DNA from: JAMHWF01 sp035911095
Lineage (GTDB): Bacteria > Pseudomonadota > Gammaproteobacteria > Burkholderiales > Burkholderiaceae_C
NCBI GenBank assembly: GCA_035911095.1
Contig: JAMHWF010000072.1
Span: 1 to 64,000, forward strand
Direction: 5' to 3'
DNA: 64,000 bases
The first letter of the stretch is position 1, and each line of letters opens with the position of its first letter. This document shows, one piece after another, positions 23,251-36,636 of the stretch. The translations under genes were made by a program, and so were the position numbers. The notes below the pieces were generated by a model. The model worked only from the letters and a program-made list of their open reading frames with translations. It was not told the origin of the DNA and made no database searches.

Positions 23251-24348
23251 TCACTGCGGAGTGACACGCCGCGCCAGCCTCGCGAAGGCCGGCCCGGTGG
23301 CGACCAGCACGACGACATAGCGTGTCACGTGGAAGGCGGTGACCACCGGCACGCCCAGCTGCATCACCTTCGCGGTGATGCACATCTCGGCGATGCCGCC
23401 GGGCGAGGTGCCGAGCACCACCGTCACCCAGGGCAGGTCGGCCAGGCGCGCCAGGCCCCAGGCGAAGCTGGCCGACAGCCCGATCAGCGCCACCGTGCCG
23501 AGCGCCACCGCCGCCAGCCAGCGCGGCGCGCTGTGCACGAACTCGGGCGTGAAGCGGGTGCCCAGCGCGACCCCGATCGCCAGCTGGCCGGCATTGCTCA
23601 GCGCCTTCGGCATCGCCGACAGCTCGATGCCGCTGCCGGTCAGTGCCACCGCGACCATCAGCGCGCCGAGCACCCAGGGGTTCGGCAGCCGGGCCCGGCG
23701 CAGCAGCAGGGCGCCGGCGATGGTCGCCAGGGCGAGCAGCGCCAGGCCCTGTAGATCGACCGCGAGCGTGCCCGGCGGCGTCGGGTCGATGCCGCGCGTG
23801 CCGGTCGCCAGCACGCCGACCGGGATCGCCAGCACCACGATCAGCACGCGCAGCGAGTGCGCCGCGGCGATGCGGTCGACGCGCGCGCCGTGCCGTTCGC
23901 CGAGCAGCGCCATCTCGGACGCGCCGCCGATCGCGCCGGCGAAGAAAGCGGTGGCGTGCTCCTGCCGGGTGGTGGCGCCCGAGACGGCGGCCAGCCAGCG
24001 GTAGAAGCCATAGCCCATCACCAGCGCCCAGGCGATGCCGACCGCGAGCGCCGGCGCCAGCTTCGCGACGGTTGCCAGCACCGCAGGCGTGAAGTACAGG
24101 CCGAGCGAGGTACCGATCACCCACTGTCCCGCGTCGCGCAGCGGCCGCCAGGCGGCCACCGGCAGGCCGGCGACGCCGGCCAGCGCGATGCCGAGCAGCG
24201 GGCCGATCATCCACGGCAGCGGCAGGTGCAGCTGCTCGCTCAACAGCGCCGCGGCGCAGGCCAGCGCGAGCGTGCCGGCGATGCGCGCGATGCGCTGGGG
24301 CGCCGTAAGCGGCGCCGCCCCCTGGTCGGGCCCCGGTGCGGGGTTCAG
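23251..24348 (-). CDS. AbrB-family (ammonia monooxygenase-like) membrane protein
   Basis: The protein of about 365 residues has two homologous halves of transmembrane helices and the family signatures LPLPWMIGPLLG, GQWVIGTSLGLYFTP, GGASEMALLGERHG and LGTSPGGIAEMCITAKVM. The duplicated GG(A/I)xEM repeat is typical of AbrB-type permeases. The substrate of most members is unknown. No ATG, GTG or TTG lies between the upstream thioredoxin stop and the first helix. The best start is a CTG at 24346-24348 that overlaps that stop codon (CTGA), suggesting translational coupling. The start is therefore uncertain, but the gene is clear. Confidence 0.78.
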   Translation of the reverse strand: MNPAPGPDQGAAPLTAPQRIARIAGTLALACAAALLSEQLHLPLPWMIGPLLGIALAGVAGLPVAAWRPLRDAGQWVIGTSLGLYFTPAVLATVAKLAPALAVGIAWALVMGYGFYRWLAAVSGATTRQEHATAFFAGAIGGASEMALLGERHGARVDRIAAAHSLRVLIVVLAIPVGVLATGTRGIDPTPPGTLAVDLQGLALLALATIAGALLLRRARLPNPWVLGALMVAVALTGSGIELSAMPKALSNAGQLAIGVALGTRFTPEFVHSAPRWLAAVALGTVALIGLSASFAWGLARLADLPWVTVVLGTSPGGIAEMCITAKVMQLGVPVVTAFHVTRYVVVLVATGPAFARLARRVTPQ

Positions 24349-24689
24349 GGCGCGGCCCGCTCGGCCTCGGCGAAAGCGCGCAGGATCGCCTCGCGCCCGG
24401 GCCGGACGAGGCGCGCCGTTTCCTGGCCGTGGCGCAGGAAGACCAGCGTCGGCCACAGCTTGATGCCGAACGACCGGCCGAGCGGCCGCCCGCGGCCGTC
24501 CTCGATCCGGAGATGGCGCAGGCCGGGGTGCGCGGCGCGCGCCTCGGCGATGTCCGGCTGCGCGGCCCGGCAGTAACCGCACCACGTGGTGCCGAACTCG
24601 ACCACCGTCAGGCCGGGCAGCGCGTCGACCTCGGCGCGCGTCGGCTCGGGCGTGGCGCCCGGGGCGCCGGCATCAGGAGGCGGGCTCAC
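24345..24689 (-). CDS. Thioredoxin-like protein
   Basis: The protein of about 114 residues has a thioredoxin fold with the active site FGTTWCGYCRAAQPD and the cis-Pro segment GIKLWPTLVFLRHGQE. CGYC differs from the CGPC of housekeeping thioredoxin. There is no signal peptide, so it should act in the cytoplasm. I chose GTG at 24687-24689 because GGAG sits 8 to 11 bases before it; a TTG at 24714-24716 is an alternative. It overlaps the start of the AbrB-type permease gene, so the two are cotranscribed. Confidence 0.8.
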   Translation of the reverse strand: MSPPPDAGAPGATPEPTRAEVDALPGLTVVEFGTTWCGYCRAAQPDIAEARAAHPGLRHLRIEDGRGRPLGRSFGIKLWPTLVFLRHGQETARLVRPGREAILRAFAEAERAAP

Positions 24690-24816
24690 GGTTGGTGCTC
24701 CGCGCCGCGGGGACAACGGGTCATGCCCCGGTCGGCAGGGTGGGCCACGCGGTGCCCGGCACGGGACGTCATGCCGCGTTCGGCGCGGGACGTCCTGCGC
24801 CGCCCAGCGCAGGCGG

Positions 24817-25542
24817 TCATGCGTCGCCCGGCGCCGCGGGCACCGCCATGCCGCGCGCGACCGCCGGCCGCGCGTTGAAGGCCTCGAGCACGCGGCCGAC
24901 GTTCGGCAGCTCGGCGAAGCCGACCAGCTCGCCCGCGCCGTAGAAGCCGACCAGGTTGTTGACCCAGGGGAAGGTGGCGATGTCGGCGATCGAGTAGTGG
25001 TCGCCCATCAGCCAGGCGCGCCCCTCGAGGCGGGTCTCGAGCACCCGCAGCAGGCGGCGCGACTCGTCGACGTAGCGGTCGCGCGGGCGCTTGTCTTCAT
25101 AGAGGCGGCCGGCGAACTTGTGGAAGAAGCCGAGCTGGCCGAACATCGGCCCGACGCCGCCCATCTGGAACATCAGCCACTGGATCGTCTCGTAGCGCGC
25201 GGCACCCGAGGCGGGCAGCAGCTGGCCGGTCTTGTCGGCCAGGTAGACCAGGATCGCGCCCGACTCGAACAGGGCCAGCGGGTGTCCGCCCGGCCCATCA
25301 GGGTCGAGGATCGCCGGGATCTTGTTGTTCGGGTTCAGCGACAGGAAGGCTGGCGACAACTGGTCGCGGCTGTCGAACGAGACGCGGTGCGCCTCATAGG
25401 GCAAGCCGGTCTCCTCGAGCATGATCGAGACCTTGACGCCGTTGGGCGTCGGCAGCGAGTACAGCTGGAGCCGGTCGGGATGGCGCGGCGGCCACTTCTC
25501 GCTGATCGGGAAGCGCTTCGGGTCGGCGATGGCGTCGTTCAT
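24817..25542 (-). CDS. Glutathione S-transferase, YghU/YfcG-like (Nu class)
   Basis: The 241-residue protein has an N-terminal thioredoxin-fold domain (LQLYSLPTPNGVKVSIMLEETGLPYEAHRV, read in parts; NNKIPAILDPDGPGG with the cis-Pro; ALFESGAILVYLADKTG with the glutathione-binding ES pair). An all-helical C-terminal domain follows (MGDHYSIADIATFPWV). The TPNG segment is typical of the bacterial YghU/YfcG group, which act mainly as disulfide-bond reductases or peroxidases with glutathione. The start ATG at 25540-25542 gives the usual length. It is divergent from the hybrid histidine kinase. Confidence 0.88.
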   Translation of the reverse strand: MNDAIADPKRFPISEKWPPRHPDRLQLYSLPTPNGVKVSIMLEETGLPYEAHRVSFDSRDQLSPAFLSLNPNNKIPAILDPDGPGGHPLALFESGAILVYLADKTGQLLPASGAARYETIQWLMFQMGGVGPMFGQLGFFHKFAGRLYEDKRPRDRYVDESRRLLRVLETRLEGRAWLMGDHYSIADIATFPWVNNLVGFYGAGELVGFAELPNVGRVLEAFNARPAVARGMAVPAAPGDA

Positions 25543-25768
25543 GCTCGGGCTTCGACGGATGGCTAGGCGCGCGCCTGGCGCGAGGGCCGCCATTGTGCGT
25601 GCCCCCTGCCGAGGTTGCACGCCGCGGCGGAGAGGCCCGGCCGTGCGTGTGGGGCGCAGGCGGGCACACGCGGACGCGGGCGGGCCGCCGGCGGGCGCCG
25701 CAAGGAAGGTCCCGAGGACGCAGCCCCTCTCCTGTGCTAGCGTGCGCCCCTTCCGCATGGGGCCCCGG

Positions 25769-25862
25769 TGACGTCCGGGCCGCATGGCCATGAGACAGGG
25801 GCCGAGGCAACCCGATGACGTCCGGCAGGTCTGGACGATGAGGCAGCCGAGGCACCCGTGAG
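25769..25862. repeat. Two imperfect tandem copies of a 47-nt unit
   Basis: Copy one (25769-25815) and copy two (25816-25862) both begin TGACGTCCGG and both contain CCGAGGCA(A)CCC near the end; the middles differ. They fill the last 100 bases before the histidine kinase start at 25874. The rest of the 331-base intergenic stretch (25543-25873) shows only a possible TAGCGT -10-like hexamer near 25739. Confidence 0.6.
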
Positions 25863-25873
25863 GTCGCACACGG

Positions 25874-30157
<4,284 letters not shown>

Positions 30158-30217
30158 AGCGCCGCCGGTGCCGCGTGCGGCAAGGCCCCGCGCCGCCATG
30201 CCGCCTGTCGCGCTGGC

Positions 30218-30223
30218 TACGAT
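30218..30223 (+). promoter_or_regulatory. Possible -10 element (TACGAT) before the hydratase gene
   Basis: GCTACGAT lies 63 bases before the GTG start at 30286, in the gap after the histidine kinase. It is the same hexamer and context as at 225. No good -35 box was found. Confidence 0.3.
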
Positions 30224-30285
30224 AGGTTTCCCGGCCGGGTCCCGCGCGCCGCAGGCAGCGCGGGCCGCCACACAAGGAGATCCGC

Positions 30286-31050
30286 GTGACGACCTTCGAC
30301 AGCAACGCCGCTGCACGCCGCCTGGCCGAAGCCTGGCGCACCCAGGCCTGGTTCGACGCCTTGCCCGAGGGCGAGCGGCCCGCCACGCGCGAACAGGCCT
30401 ACGAGATCCAGGACCGGCTGGCCGAGGCCCTCGGCGAGCCGCTGCGCGGCTGGAAGGTGGCCGGGGACAGCGTCCATGCGATCCGTGCGAGCCTCTGGGG
30501 CCGGGCGCTGTTCGGCTTCGTGCCCGCGTCGTGCCTGCACGCCTCCGGCGTGGCGTTGCCGCTGCCGCCCGGCGAGGTGACGCTCGAGGTGGAGGTGGCG
30601 CTGCGCTTCGCGCGCGACATCTCGCCGGCCGACGAGGCCTTCGAGCCCTCGATGGTCGAATCGGCCTGCGTCGCGATCGAGGTCGTGCGCAGCCGCTTCC
30701 ACGACCGCGTCGCCGTGGGCGTGCCGAGCTTCGTCGCCGACGACGCCGGTCTGCACGCGCTCGTGCTCGGCGAACGCCTGGCCGACGGCCTGCCTTCGAC
30801 GGCGCTGGAAACGACGGCTGCCCTGCTGCACGAGACGGTGCCGATCGCCGGCCCGCTCACCGGGCAGGCCGGCAACGAGGTGGCGGCCTCGCTGCGCCAC
30901 TTCTGGGGCCATGCGGTCGAGCGCGGCCTGCGCGTGCCCGCCGGCGCGGTGCTCACCACCGGCACGCAGACGCGCCCGGTCGACTTTGCACGCACCGGCG
31001 TCCTGGAGGGCCGCTTCGGTGACGCCAGCGTGCGGCTGAGCTTCGTCTGA
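30286..31050 (+). CDS. 2-keto-4-pentenoate hydratase-like protein (fumarylacetoacetase superfamily)
   Basis: The 254-residue protein matches the MhpD/DmpE hydratase and oxalocrotonate decarboxylase group. Family features are GWKVAGDSVHAI, the metal-binding acidic set in LEVEVALRFARDI (Glu residues near positions 100-104) and GNEVAASLRHFW. These Mg2+-dependent enzymes hydrate 2-hydroxypenta-2,4-dienoate in aromatic meta-cleavage pathways. No other aromatic catabolic genes lie nearby, so the natural substrate is uncertain. The GTG start is supported by AAGGAGA at 30274-30280. Confidence 0.8.
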   Translation: MTTFDSNAAARRLAEAWRTQAWFDALPEGERPATREQAYEIQDRLAEALGEPLRGWKVAGDSVHAIRASLWGRALFGFVPASCLHASGVALPLPPGEVTLEVEVALRFARDISPADEAFEPSMVESACVAIEVVRSRFHDRVAVGVPSFVADDAGLHALVLGERLADGLPSTALETTAALLHETVPIAGPLTGQAGNEVAASLRHFWGHAVERGLRVPAGAVLTTGTQTRPVDFARTGVLEGRFGDASVRLSFV

Positions 31051-31128
31051 CGTTCGCACGGCCTGCCCGCACCAGGGCGCGGGCCGCCTGCCGCGAACGC
31101 CCGGAACGCAGGCGCGGGGCCCCGGCGT

Positions 31129-33816
31129 TCAGGCCGCGCGCGGCTCCGCTTCCGTCTCCTGCAACGGCAGCACGTAGCACAGCGCGTCGCTGTCCGAGGC
31201 CTGGTGGTCGACGTGGAAGCCGAGGCTGCGCATGAAGGCGGCCATGCCGTCGTTCTCGCGCAGCACGTGGCCGAAGAGGCGCTGCGTGCCGGTGGAGCGG
31301 AAGTGGTCGACGAGGCGGGTCATCAGCACCCGCCCGAGGCCGGTGCCCTTCAGGTCCGAGCGCACCACCACGGCGAACTCGGCGGCGACGTTGTCCGGGT
31401 CGGCGACCGCGCGCGCGACGCCCAGCGTGTCGGGCTCGCCGTCCCCGTCCTGGTCGCGCACCGCGATGAAGGCCATCTCGCGCGTGTAGTCGATCTGCGT
31501 CATGCGCGCGATCTCGGCGATCGGCAGTTCGCGGCGCACCTGGAAGAAGCGCATCCGCATGTCCTCGGGCGAGACGGCGCGCACGAAGGCCATGTGGCGC
31601 TCGCCGTCGTCGGGGCGGATCGGCCGCACGACGAGCGGCACGCCGCGCCAGTCGAGCCGCTGCTCGAGGTGGTCCGGATAGGGCTGGATCGCGAAGCGCG
31701 CGGCGCCGCTGCCCGCCCCGGCCGCCACGCGGATGCGCGCGTCGACCGCGAGCACGCCGTCGGCGTCGGCCCAGAGCGGGTTGATGTCCAGCTCGGCCAG
31801 GTCGGGCCAGTCGGCCATCATCTGCGCGACCGCGGTGAGCACGCCGCAGACCGCGTCGAGGTTGGCCGGCGGGCGGTCGCGGTAGCCGGAGAGGCGGCGC
31901 GCGATCTGCGTGCGCGAGATGAGTTCGCGCGCGAGCGGCCCGTTCAGCGGCGGCAGCGCGACCGCGCGGTCGGCCACCACCTCCGCGGCGGTGCCGCCGG
32001 CGCCGAAGAGCACGACCGGGCCGAACACCGGGTCGACATGCGCGCCGACGATCAGCTCCTCGGCACGCGGGCGCCGCACCATCGGCTGCACGGTGAAGCC
32101 GTCGAGGCGGGCTTCGGGCTTGAGCGTGTGCACGCGCGCCAGCATCGCCTGCGCCGCCGCGCGCAGCGTCGGGGCGTCGGCGAGGCCGAGGACGACGCCG
32201 CCGACGTCCGACTTGTGCGGCAGGTCGGGCGAGCGGATCTTCAGCGCGACCGGCCAGCCGAGGGCCTCGGCCGCGGCGACCGCGGCCTCCGGGTCGGCCG
32301 CCGCGGCGCGCGTGGGCGCGGTCGGGATGCGGTAGGCACGCAGCATCGCGGTGCAGGCGTCGGCATCGAGCCAGCCGCCGCCGGCCGCGAGCTGGGCCGC
32401 GATCAGCGCGCTCGCGACGACGCGGTCGGGCTGCACCGGCGGCGTGGCCGAAGGCACCTCGAGCAGCTGGCGCTGGTTGCGCCGGTAGGTGCCGAGCATC
32501 GCGAAGGCGCGCACCGCCTCCTCGGGCGTCTCGTAGTCGGCGACGCCGCTGGCCACGGTCAGCGCGCGCGCGTCGGCGACCGCGGCGTCGCCGAGCCAGC
32601 AGGTCATCACGCGCTGGCGCTCGGTCTTGAGCAGCGGCAGGCAGGCGCGCGCGATGTCCTCGCTGCGCACCAGCGCGGTCGGCGCGTGCATGAAGAGCAG
32701 CGCCGCGCCCGGGTCGGCGCGCAGCAGCGCCTCGAGCGTGACGCGGTAGCGGTCGAAGGGCGCGTCGCCGCCGATGTCGAGCGGGTTCTCGCGCCGGGTG
32801 TGGGCCGGGAGCAGGGCGTCGATCGGCGCCAGCGCGGCGGCGGGCAGCGGGGCCAGCGGCACGCCGGCCGCGGCCGCGGCGTCGGCGGCGAGCACGCCGG
32901 CGCCGCCGCCGTTGGTCATCACCGTCAGCGTCTCGCCGAGGTGGCGGCCGAAGTGCGCCAGCGTCTCGGCGCCGGCGAAGAGCTCGGCCAGCGTGTCGAC
33001 GCGCAGCATCCCGGCGCGGCGGAAGGCGGCGTCGAACACCAGGTCTTCCCCCGCCAGCGCCCCGGTGTGCGAGGCGGCGGCCCGCGCGCCGGCGCCGGCG
33101 CGCCCGGCCTTGACGACGACCACCGGCTTGAAGCGCGCGGCCGCGCGCGCCGCCGACATGAACTTGCGCGCGTCGACGATCGATTCGAGGTAGAGCAGGA
33201 TCGAGCGCGTGCGCCCGTCGGCGGCGAGCCAGTCGAGCAGGTCGCCGACGTCGACGTCGCAGCCTTCGCCCAGCGACACCAGGCGCGAGAAGCCGACGCC
33301 GCGGGCGTGGCCCCAGTCGAGCACCGCGGTGACCAGCGCGCCCGACTGCGAGACGAAGGCCACCTCGCCGGCACGCGCCGCCGTGGGTGCGAGGCTGGCG
33401 TGCAGCCCCAGGTGCGGCGAGACGAGCAGGCCGCTGTTCGGCCCGAGCACGCGCAGCAGGTGGGGGCGGGCGGCGTCGAGCGTCGCCTGCTTCTGCGCGG
33501 CGCTGAGGCCGCCGCTCATCACCAGCGCGGCGCGCGTGCCGCGCTGGCCGAGCGCGGCGACGAGCGGCGCCACGTCCTCGGGCGGCGTGCAGATGACGGC
33601 CAGTGCCGGCGCCTCCGGCAGTGCGGCGAGGTCGGGGTAGGCGGGCGGTCCCTCGCGCTGCGCGAGGGGGCGGTTGACCGCGTGCAGCGGGCCGCGGAAG
33701 CCGCCGGCGCGCAGGCTGCGCCAGACGGTGGCGGCAACGCTGCCGTGCTGATCGCAAGGGCCGAACACGGCCACCGAGGCCGGCTGCAGCAGGTGTTCGA
33801 GATGTCTGATGCTCAA
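31129..33816 (-). CDS. Pat/PatZ-type protein: NDP-forming acyl-CoA synthetase fused to a GNAT acetyltransferase
   Basis: The 895-residue protein has the order of protein lysine acetyltransferase Pat. A CoA-binding Rossmann domain (PASVAVFGPCDQHGSVA) is followed by ligase-type domains (VLGPNSGLLVSP, GEVAFVSQSGALVTAVLDWG, NPLDIGGDAPFDRY). The ATP-grasp domain is at about 475-690 (GWPVALKIRSPDLPHKSDVGGV; ELDINPLWA). The C-terminal GNAT domain is at about 715-885, with acetyl-CoA loop RSDLKGTGLGRVLM. Such enzymes acetylate and switch off acyl-CoA synthetases. The histidine that is phosphorylated in true synthetases was not evident, as expected for Pat. The start is taken as TTG at 33814-33816, because the CoA-binding domain begins a few residues later and there is no ATG or GTG close by. 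Confidence 0.85.
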   Translation of the reverse strand: MSIRHLEHLLQPASVAVFGPCDQHGSVAATVWRSLRAGGFRGPLHAVNRPLAQREGPPAYPDLAALPEAPALAVICTPPEDVAPLVAALGQRGTRAALVMSGGLSAAQKQATLDAARPHLLRVLGPNSGLLVSPHLGLHASLAPTAARAGEVAFVSQSGALVTAVLDWGHARGVGFSRLVSLGEGCDVDVGDLLDWLAADGRTRSILLYLESIVDARKFMSAARAAARFKPVVVVKAGRAGAGARAAASHTGALAGEDLVFDAAFRRAGMLRVDTLAELFAGAETLAHFGRHLGETLTVMTNGGGAGVLAADAAAAAGVPLAPLPAAALAPIDALLPAHTRRENPLDIGGDAPFDRYRVTLEALLRADPGAALLFMHAPTALVRSEDIARACLPLLKTERQRVMTCWLGDAAVADARALTVASGVADYETPEEAVRAFAMLGTYRRNQRQLLEVPSATPPVQPDRVVASALIAAQLAAGGGWLDADACTAMLRAYRIPTAPTRAAAADPEAAVAAAEALGWPVALKIRSPDLPHKSDVGGVVLGLADAPTLRAAAQAMLARVHTLKPEARLDGFTVQPMVRRPRAEELIVGAHVDPVFGPVVLFGAGGTAAEVVADRAVALPPLNGPLARELISRTQIARRLSGYRDRPPANLDAVCGVLTAVAQMMADWPDLAELDINPLWADADGVLAVDARIRVAAGAGSGAARFAIQPYPDHLEQRLDWRGVPLVVRPIRPDDGERHMAFVRAVSPEDMRMRFFQVRRELPIAEIARMTQIDYTREMAFIAVRDQDGDGEPDTLGVARAVADPDNVAAEFAVVVRSDLKGTGLGRVLMTRLVDHFRSTGTQRLFGHVLRENDGMAAFMRSLGFHVDHQASDSDALCYVLPLQETEAEPRAA

Positions 33817-34108
33817 GAGACAGCTTTCGTACGACGGCTTCTGCGGCCATCTTCTTGCGGTTGAACTACCCGCCTGTCTCCTTGCGGGGCCGCGCCGCGT
33901 TCGACGCGTGCCGCGGGTCCTGGACGCAAGAGGCGCACCCGCCGCGGGTGCCGCCTCCGGCGATCGCGCCGATCTTGCCCTGCCGCCGTGACGCGATGGC
34001 GTCGGCAGCCGGTGCCGGCCGGGGTCAGCCGCGCAATACAGCGCGCCGCGCGGCATCGCCGCTCCGCCTGCGTTGCCTGCGCGGGGCCGGGCCGCGAGGC
34101 CCGGGGCT

Positions 34109-35179
34109 TCACGCCTGGCGACCGAGCCCAGCCTCGCGGGCCAGCACGATCGCCTGCGCGCGCGTCTCGACGCCGAGGCGGTCGAAGACGGCGCTCACCT
34201 GGTTGCGCACGGTCTTCTCGCGCAGGTTCATCTGCGCGGCGATCTGCGCATTGTCGCGTCCCTGGGCGAGCCATTCGAGCAACTCGCGCTGGCGTGGCGT
34301 CAGCGCATCAATTCGGGCATGGCCGCTCGACGTGCGCGGCAGGAAGTCGAGCACCGCGTCGCGCCATTGCAGTGCACCCGGCTCGTCGGCGAGCAGCAGG
34401 TGGTTGCGGCTGTCGATCGGCAGGAAGCGCGCGCCGGGGATCGACGCCGCGATCAGCCGGCTCTCGTCGTAGGGCACGCGCGCGTCGTGGCGACTGTGCG
34501 TGACGAGGGTCGCGCAGCGCACCTGCGGCAGCAGCGCGGTGACGTCGATGACGGCGAACTCGCGCATGAAGCGGGCCGCGTTCTCGGGGCTGGTCGACAG
34601 GCGCTGCAGCTCGTTGAAGGCCTCGTGCTCGGCCTGCGTGCCGCCGGGGATGAACTGCGAGGTGAAGAACTGGCGGAACGCCGGGTCGCTCTTGCCCCAG
34701 CCGAGCTCGGCCAGCTTGGCCATCGTCTCGGCCTCCTCGGCCTCGCGCGGGCCGCTCGCGCGCACCAGGCGCCCGCGCGCGTAGCCGCCGTGCATCACCA
34801 GGTGGGTGACCCGCCCGGGGTGGCGCGCGGCGTAGGCGATCGCGATCGGTGCGCCCTGCGAGATGCCGAGCAGCGCGAAGCGCTCGGCGCCCACCGCATC
34901 GACCACCGTCTCGAGGTCGGCCACCCAGCGCTCGAACCGCAGGTCGTCGACCACCCAGTCCGACAGCCCGCAGCCGCGCTCGTCATAGCGCACCACCGTG
35001 TGGCGCGACGAGAGCGCGGCCAGCATCGGCTGCCAGACCGGGCTGGTCCAGTCGTGCTCGAGGTGGTTGAGCCAGGTCGCCGCCTTGATCAGCACCGGGC
35101 CGCGGCCGAACGACGCGTAGGCGATGCGCACGCCGTCGTCGCTGCGGCAGAAGCGGATGGGGGGGATGTCGGGCGGCAT
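34109..35179 (-). CDS. Alpha/beta hydrolase fused to a LuxR-type DNA-binding domain
   Basis: The 356-residue protein has an alpha/beta-hydrolase N-terminus: oxyanion region around RYDERGCGLSDW, nucleophile Ser in LLGISQGAPIAIA, acid Asp in THSRHDARVP and His in DSRNHLLLAD. The C-terminal helix-turn-helix of about 60 residues is LTPRQRELLEWLAQGRDNAQIAAQMNLREKTVRNQVSAVFDRLGV, read in parts, a canonical GerE/LuxR domain. The fusion suggests a regulator that senses a small ester, lactone or similar ligand in the hydrolase pocket. The triad is complete, so it may also hydrolyse the ligand. The ATG at 35177-35179 was chosen (MPPDIPPIRFCR); an ATG at 35315-35317 would add 46 residues. Confidence 0.85.
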   Translation of the reverse strand: MPPDIPPIRFCRSDDGVRIAYASFGRGPVLIKAATWLNHLEHDWTSPVWQPMLAALSSRHTVVRYDERGCGLSDWVVDDLRFERWVADLETVVDAVGAERFALLGISQGAPIAIAYAARHPGRVTHLVMHGGYARGRLVRASGPREAEEAETMAKLAELGWGKSDPAFRQFFTSQFIPGGTQAEHEAFNELQRLSTSPENAARFMREFAVIDVTALLPQVRCATLVTHSRHDARVPYDESRLIAASIPGARFLPIDSRNHLLLADEPGALQWRDAVLDFLPRTSSGHARIDALTPRQRELLEWLAQGRDNAQIAAQMNLREKTVRNQVSAVFDRLGVETRAQAIVLAREAGLGRQA

Positions 35180-35352
35180 CGCAGGGCTCGGCTCCTCGTC
35201 CGCCGGCCGGGCCGCTTCCCGCGTCGGCGGCGCGGCCCGGCGCCGCGCGACGATGACCAGGCCGGTGGCCGCGATTCTGACGCTCTGCTGCGGCGCAGCA
35301 CGTATCCACCGCGGCATCAGGGGCACTCGCGGCAACGGCGCGCCGGCCGGGT

Positions 35353-36405
35353 TCAGAGGTAGACGGTGGCGCCGCCGGTGACGCGACGGAAGACGTCGCT
35401 CAGCGGGCTGCCGCGCGTCTGCACGAAGCGGCGCGGCGTGAGCCCGGTCAGCTGGCGGACCACGCGCGACATGTGCGCCTGGTCGGCAAAGCCGACCTCG
35501 GCCGCGATGTCCGCCAGCGAGGCCCCGCTGCCGGCGCGACGCGACACCCCCTGCAGCCGGGCCACCTGCGACAGGTGGCGGGGCGAGGTGCCGAGCCAGT
35601 GACGGAAGTCGCGCTCGAGCTGGCGGCGCGACACATGCTGTTCGTCCGCCAGCGTCTCGACTGCCGCGTTCGGGTCGCCGCACAGCCGCATCGCCGCCCG
35701 CGCGGCGCGCAGTGCGGCACTGCTGTGGCGGCGGGTCGAGCTGCCGCGGGATTCGAGCCAGTGCCCGACCGCGCGCAACTTGCCGTCCAGACCCTGGGCG
35801 AGAGCGACGTCGGACTCCAGCGCCCGCGTCGTCCGTTCGTCGAGCAGTTCGGCGGCGCGCGCGAGGATGCGCGGCACGCCGTCCAGCGGGCGGCTCTCGA
35901 GCAGGCGCATCGCGCCGAGCGGCGTGAGCAGCGCGAACAGGGTGACGCAGTCGCCCGCGCCCTGGAAGCTGCCGGTCCATTGCCGGATGCCGGTGACGAA
36001 GGTGTTCAGCCCGTGCACGCCCTTCTGCTCGATCGGCTGGCGGCCGCGGCCGAACTGCAGGGTCAGCATGACCGAGTCGTGCGGCGCGATCGCGAGCGGA
36101 ATCGGCCCGCGCAGGCCCAGCTCGATGCCGACCAGTGCGCGCAGGTCCTGCTGCATCGAGGCCGGCACCGGCAGGCTGTGCACGCCGAAGGCGCGCAGGT
36201 CGTGGCTGGCCGCCGCGCCGGGCGCGGCGGCCGTCTGCGACTGCGGCTGCGGCTGCGGCGCCGCTGCCGGGTCGGCGCCCGCAGGCGCCTGCGGCGGGCG
36301 CTGCCAGGGCGGCGTGGAGCGGGTGCGGGCGACTGGGAACGGGCGAGGGAGTGAATGTGGGAGCGAATGCGGGAGCGGGAAGGGGAGCGGAACAGGGCTG
36401 GACAT
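35353..36405 (-). CDS. AraC-family transcriptional regulator
   Basis: The 350-residue protein has an N-terminal Pro/Ser-rich tail of about 70 residues containing repeats of the form PLPHSLPHSLPRPFP. A sensory domain (about 75-240) follows, then a C-terminal double helix-turn-helix (about 250-345: ETLADEQHVSRRQLERDFRHWLG and SLADIAAEVGFADQAHMSRVVRQLTGLTPRRF, read in parts). The C-terminal signature is strong. The ligand and targets are unknown. The start ATG at 36403-36405 is uncertain because the tail is low complexity, and a start inside it would leave the folded part intact. Confidence 0.83.
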   Translation of the reverse strand: MSSPVPLPFPLPHSLPHSLPRPFPVARTRSTPPWQRPPQAPAGADPAAAPQPQPQSQTAAAPGAAASHDLRAFGVHSLPVPASMQQDLRALVGIELGLRGPIPLAIAPHDSVMLTLQFGRGRQPIEQKGVHGLNTFVTGIRQWTGSFQGAGDCVTLFALLTPLGAMRLLESRPLDGVPRILARAAELLDERTTRALESDVALAQGLDGKLRAVGHWLESRGSSTRRHSSAALRAARAAMRLCGDPNAAVETLADEQHVSRRQLERDFRHWLGTSPRHLSQVARLQGVSRRAGSGASLADIAAEVGFADQAHMSRVVRQLTGLTPRRFVQTRGSPLSDVFRRVTGGATVYL

Positions 36406-36636
36406 CGTGTTCTCCGGCGGTGGCGGCGACTTGGCCGTCGACCGGCGGATTCTTCGCAGCAGGGTTCTGCGCCACCCGGGACTCCAGCCCCGTCCAGCCC
36501 GCGACGCGCGCCGACGTGGCGCCAGCCCTGGGGCCGGCGTCCCGCCTCTCCCTAGAACTGCAGCGGCGCCCGGCGGGGCCGCGCACGGCGGCAACGGGTG
36601 CGCGCCGGGCTTCCCGCCCCCCGGCCGACCGGCGCG

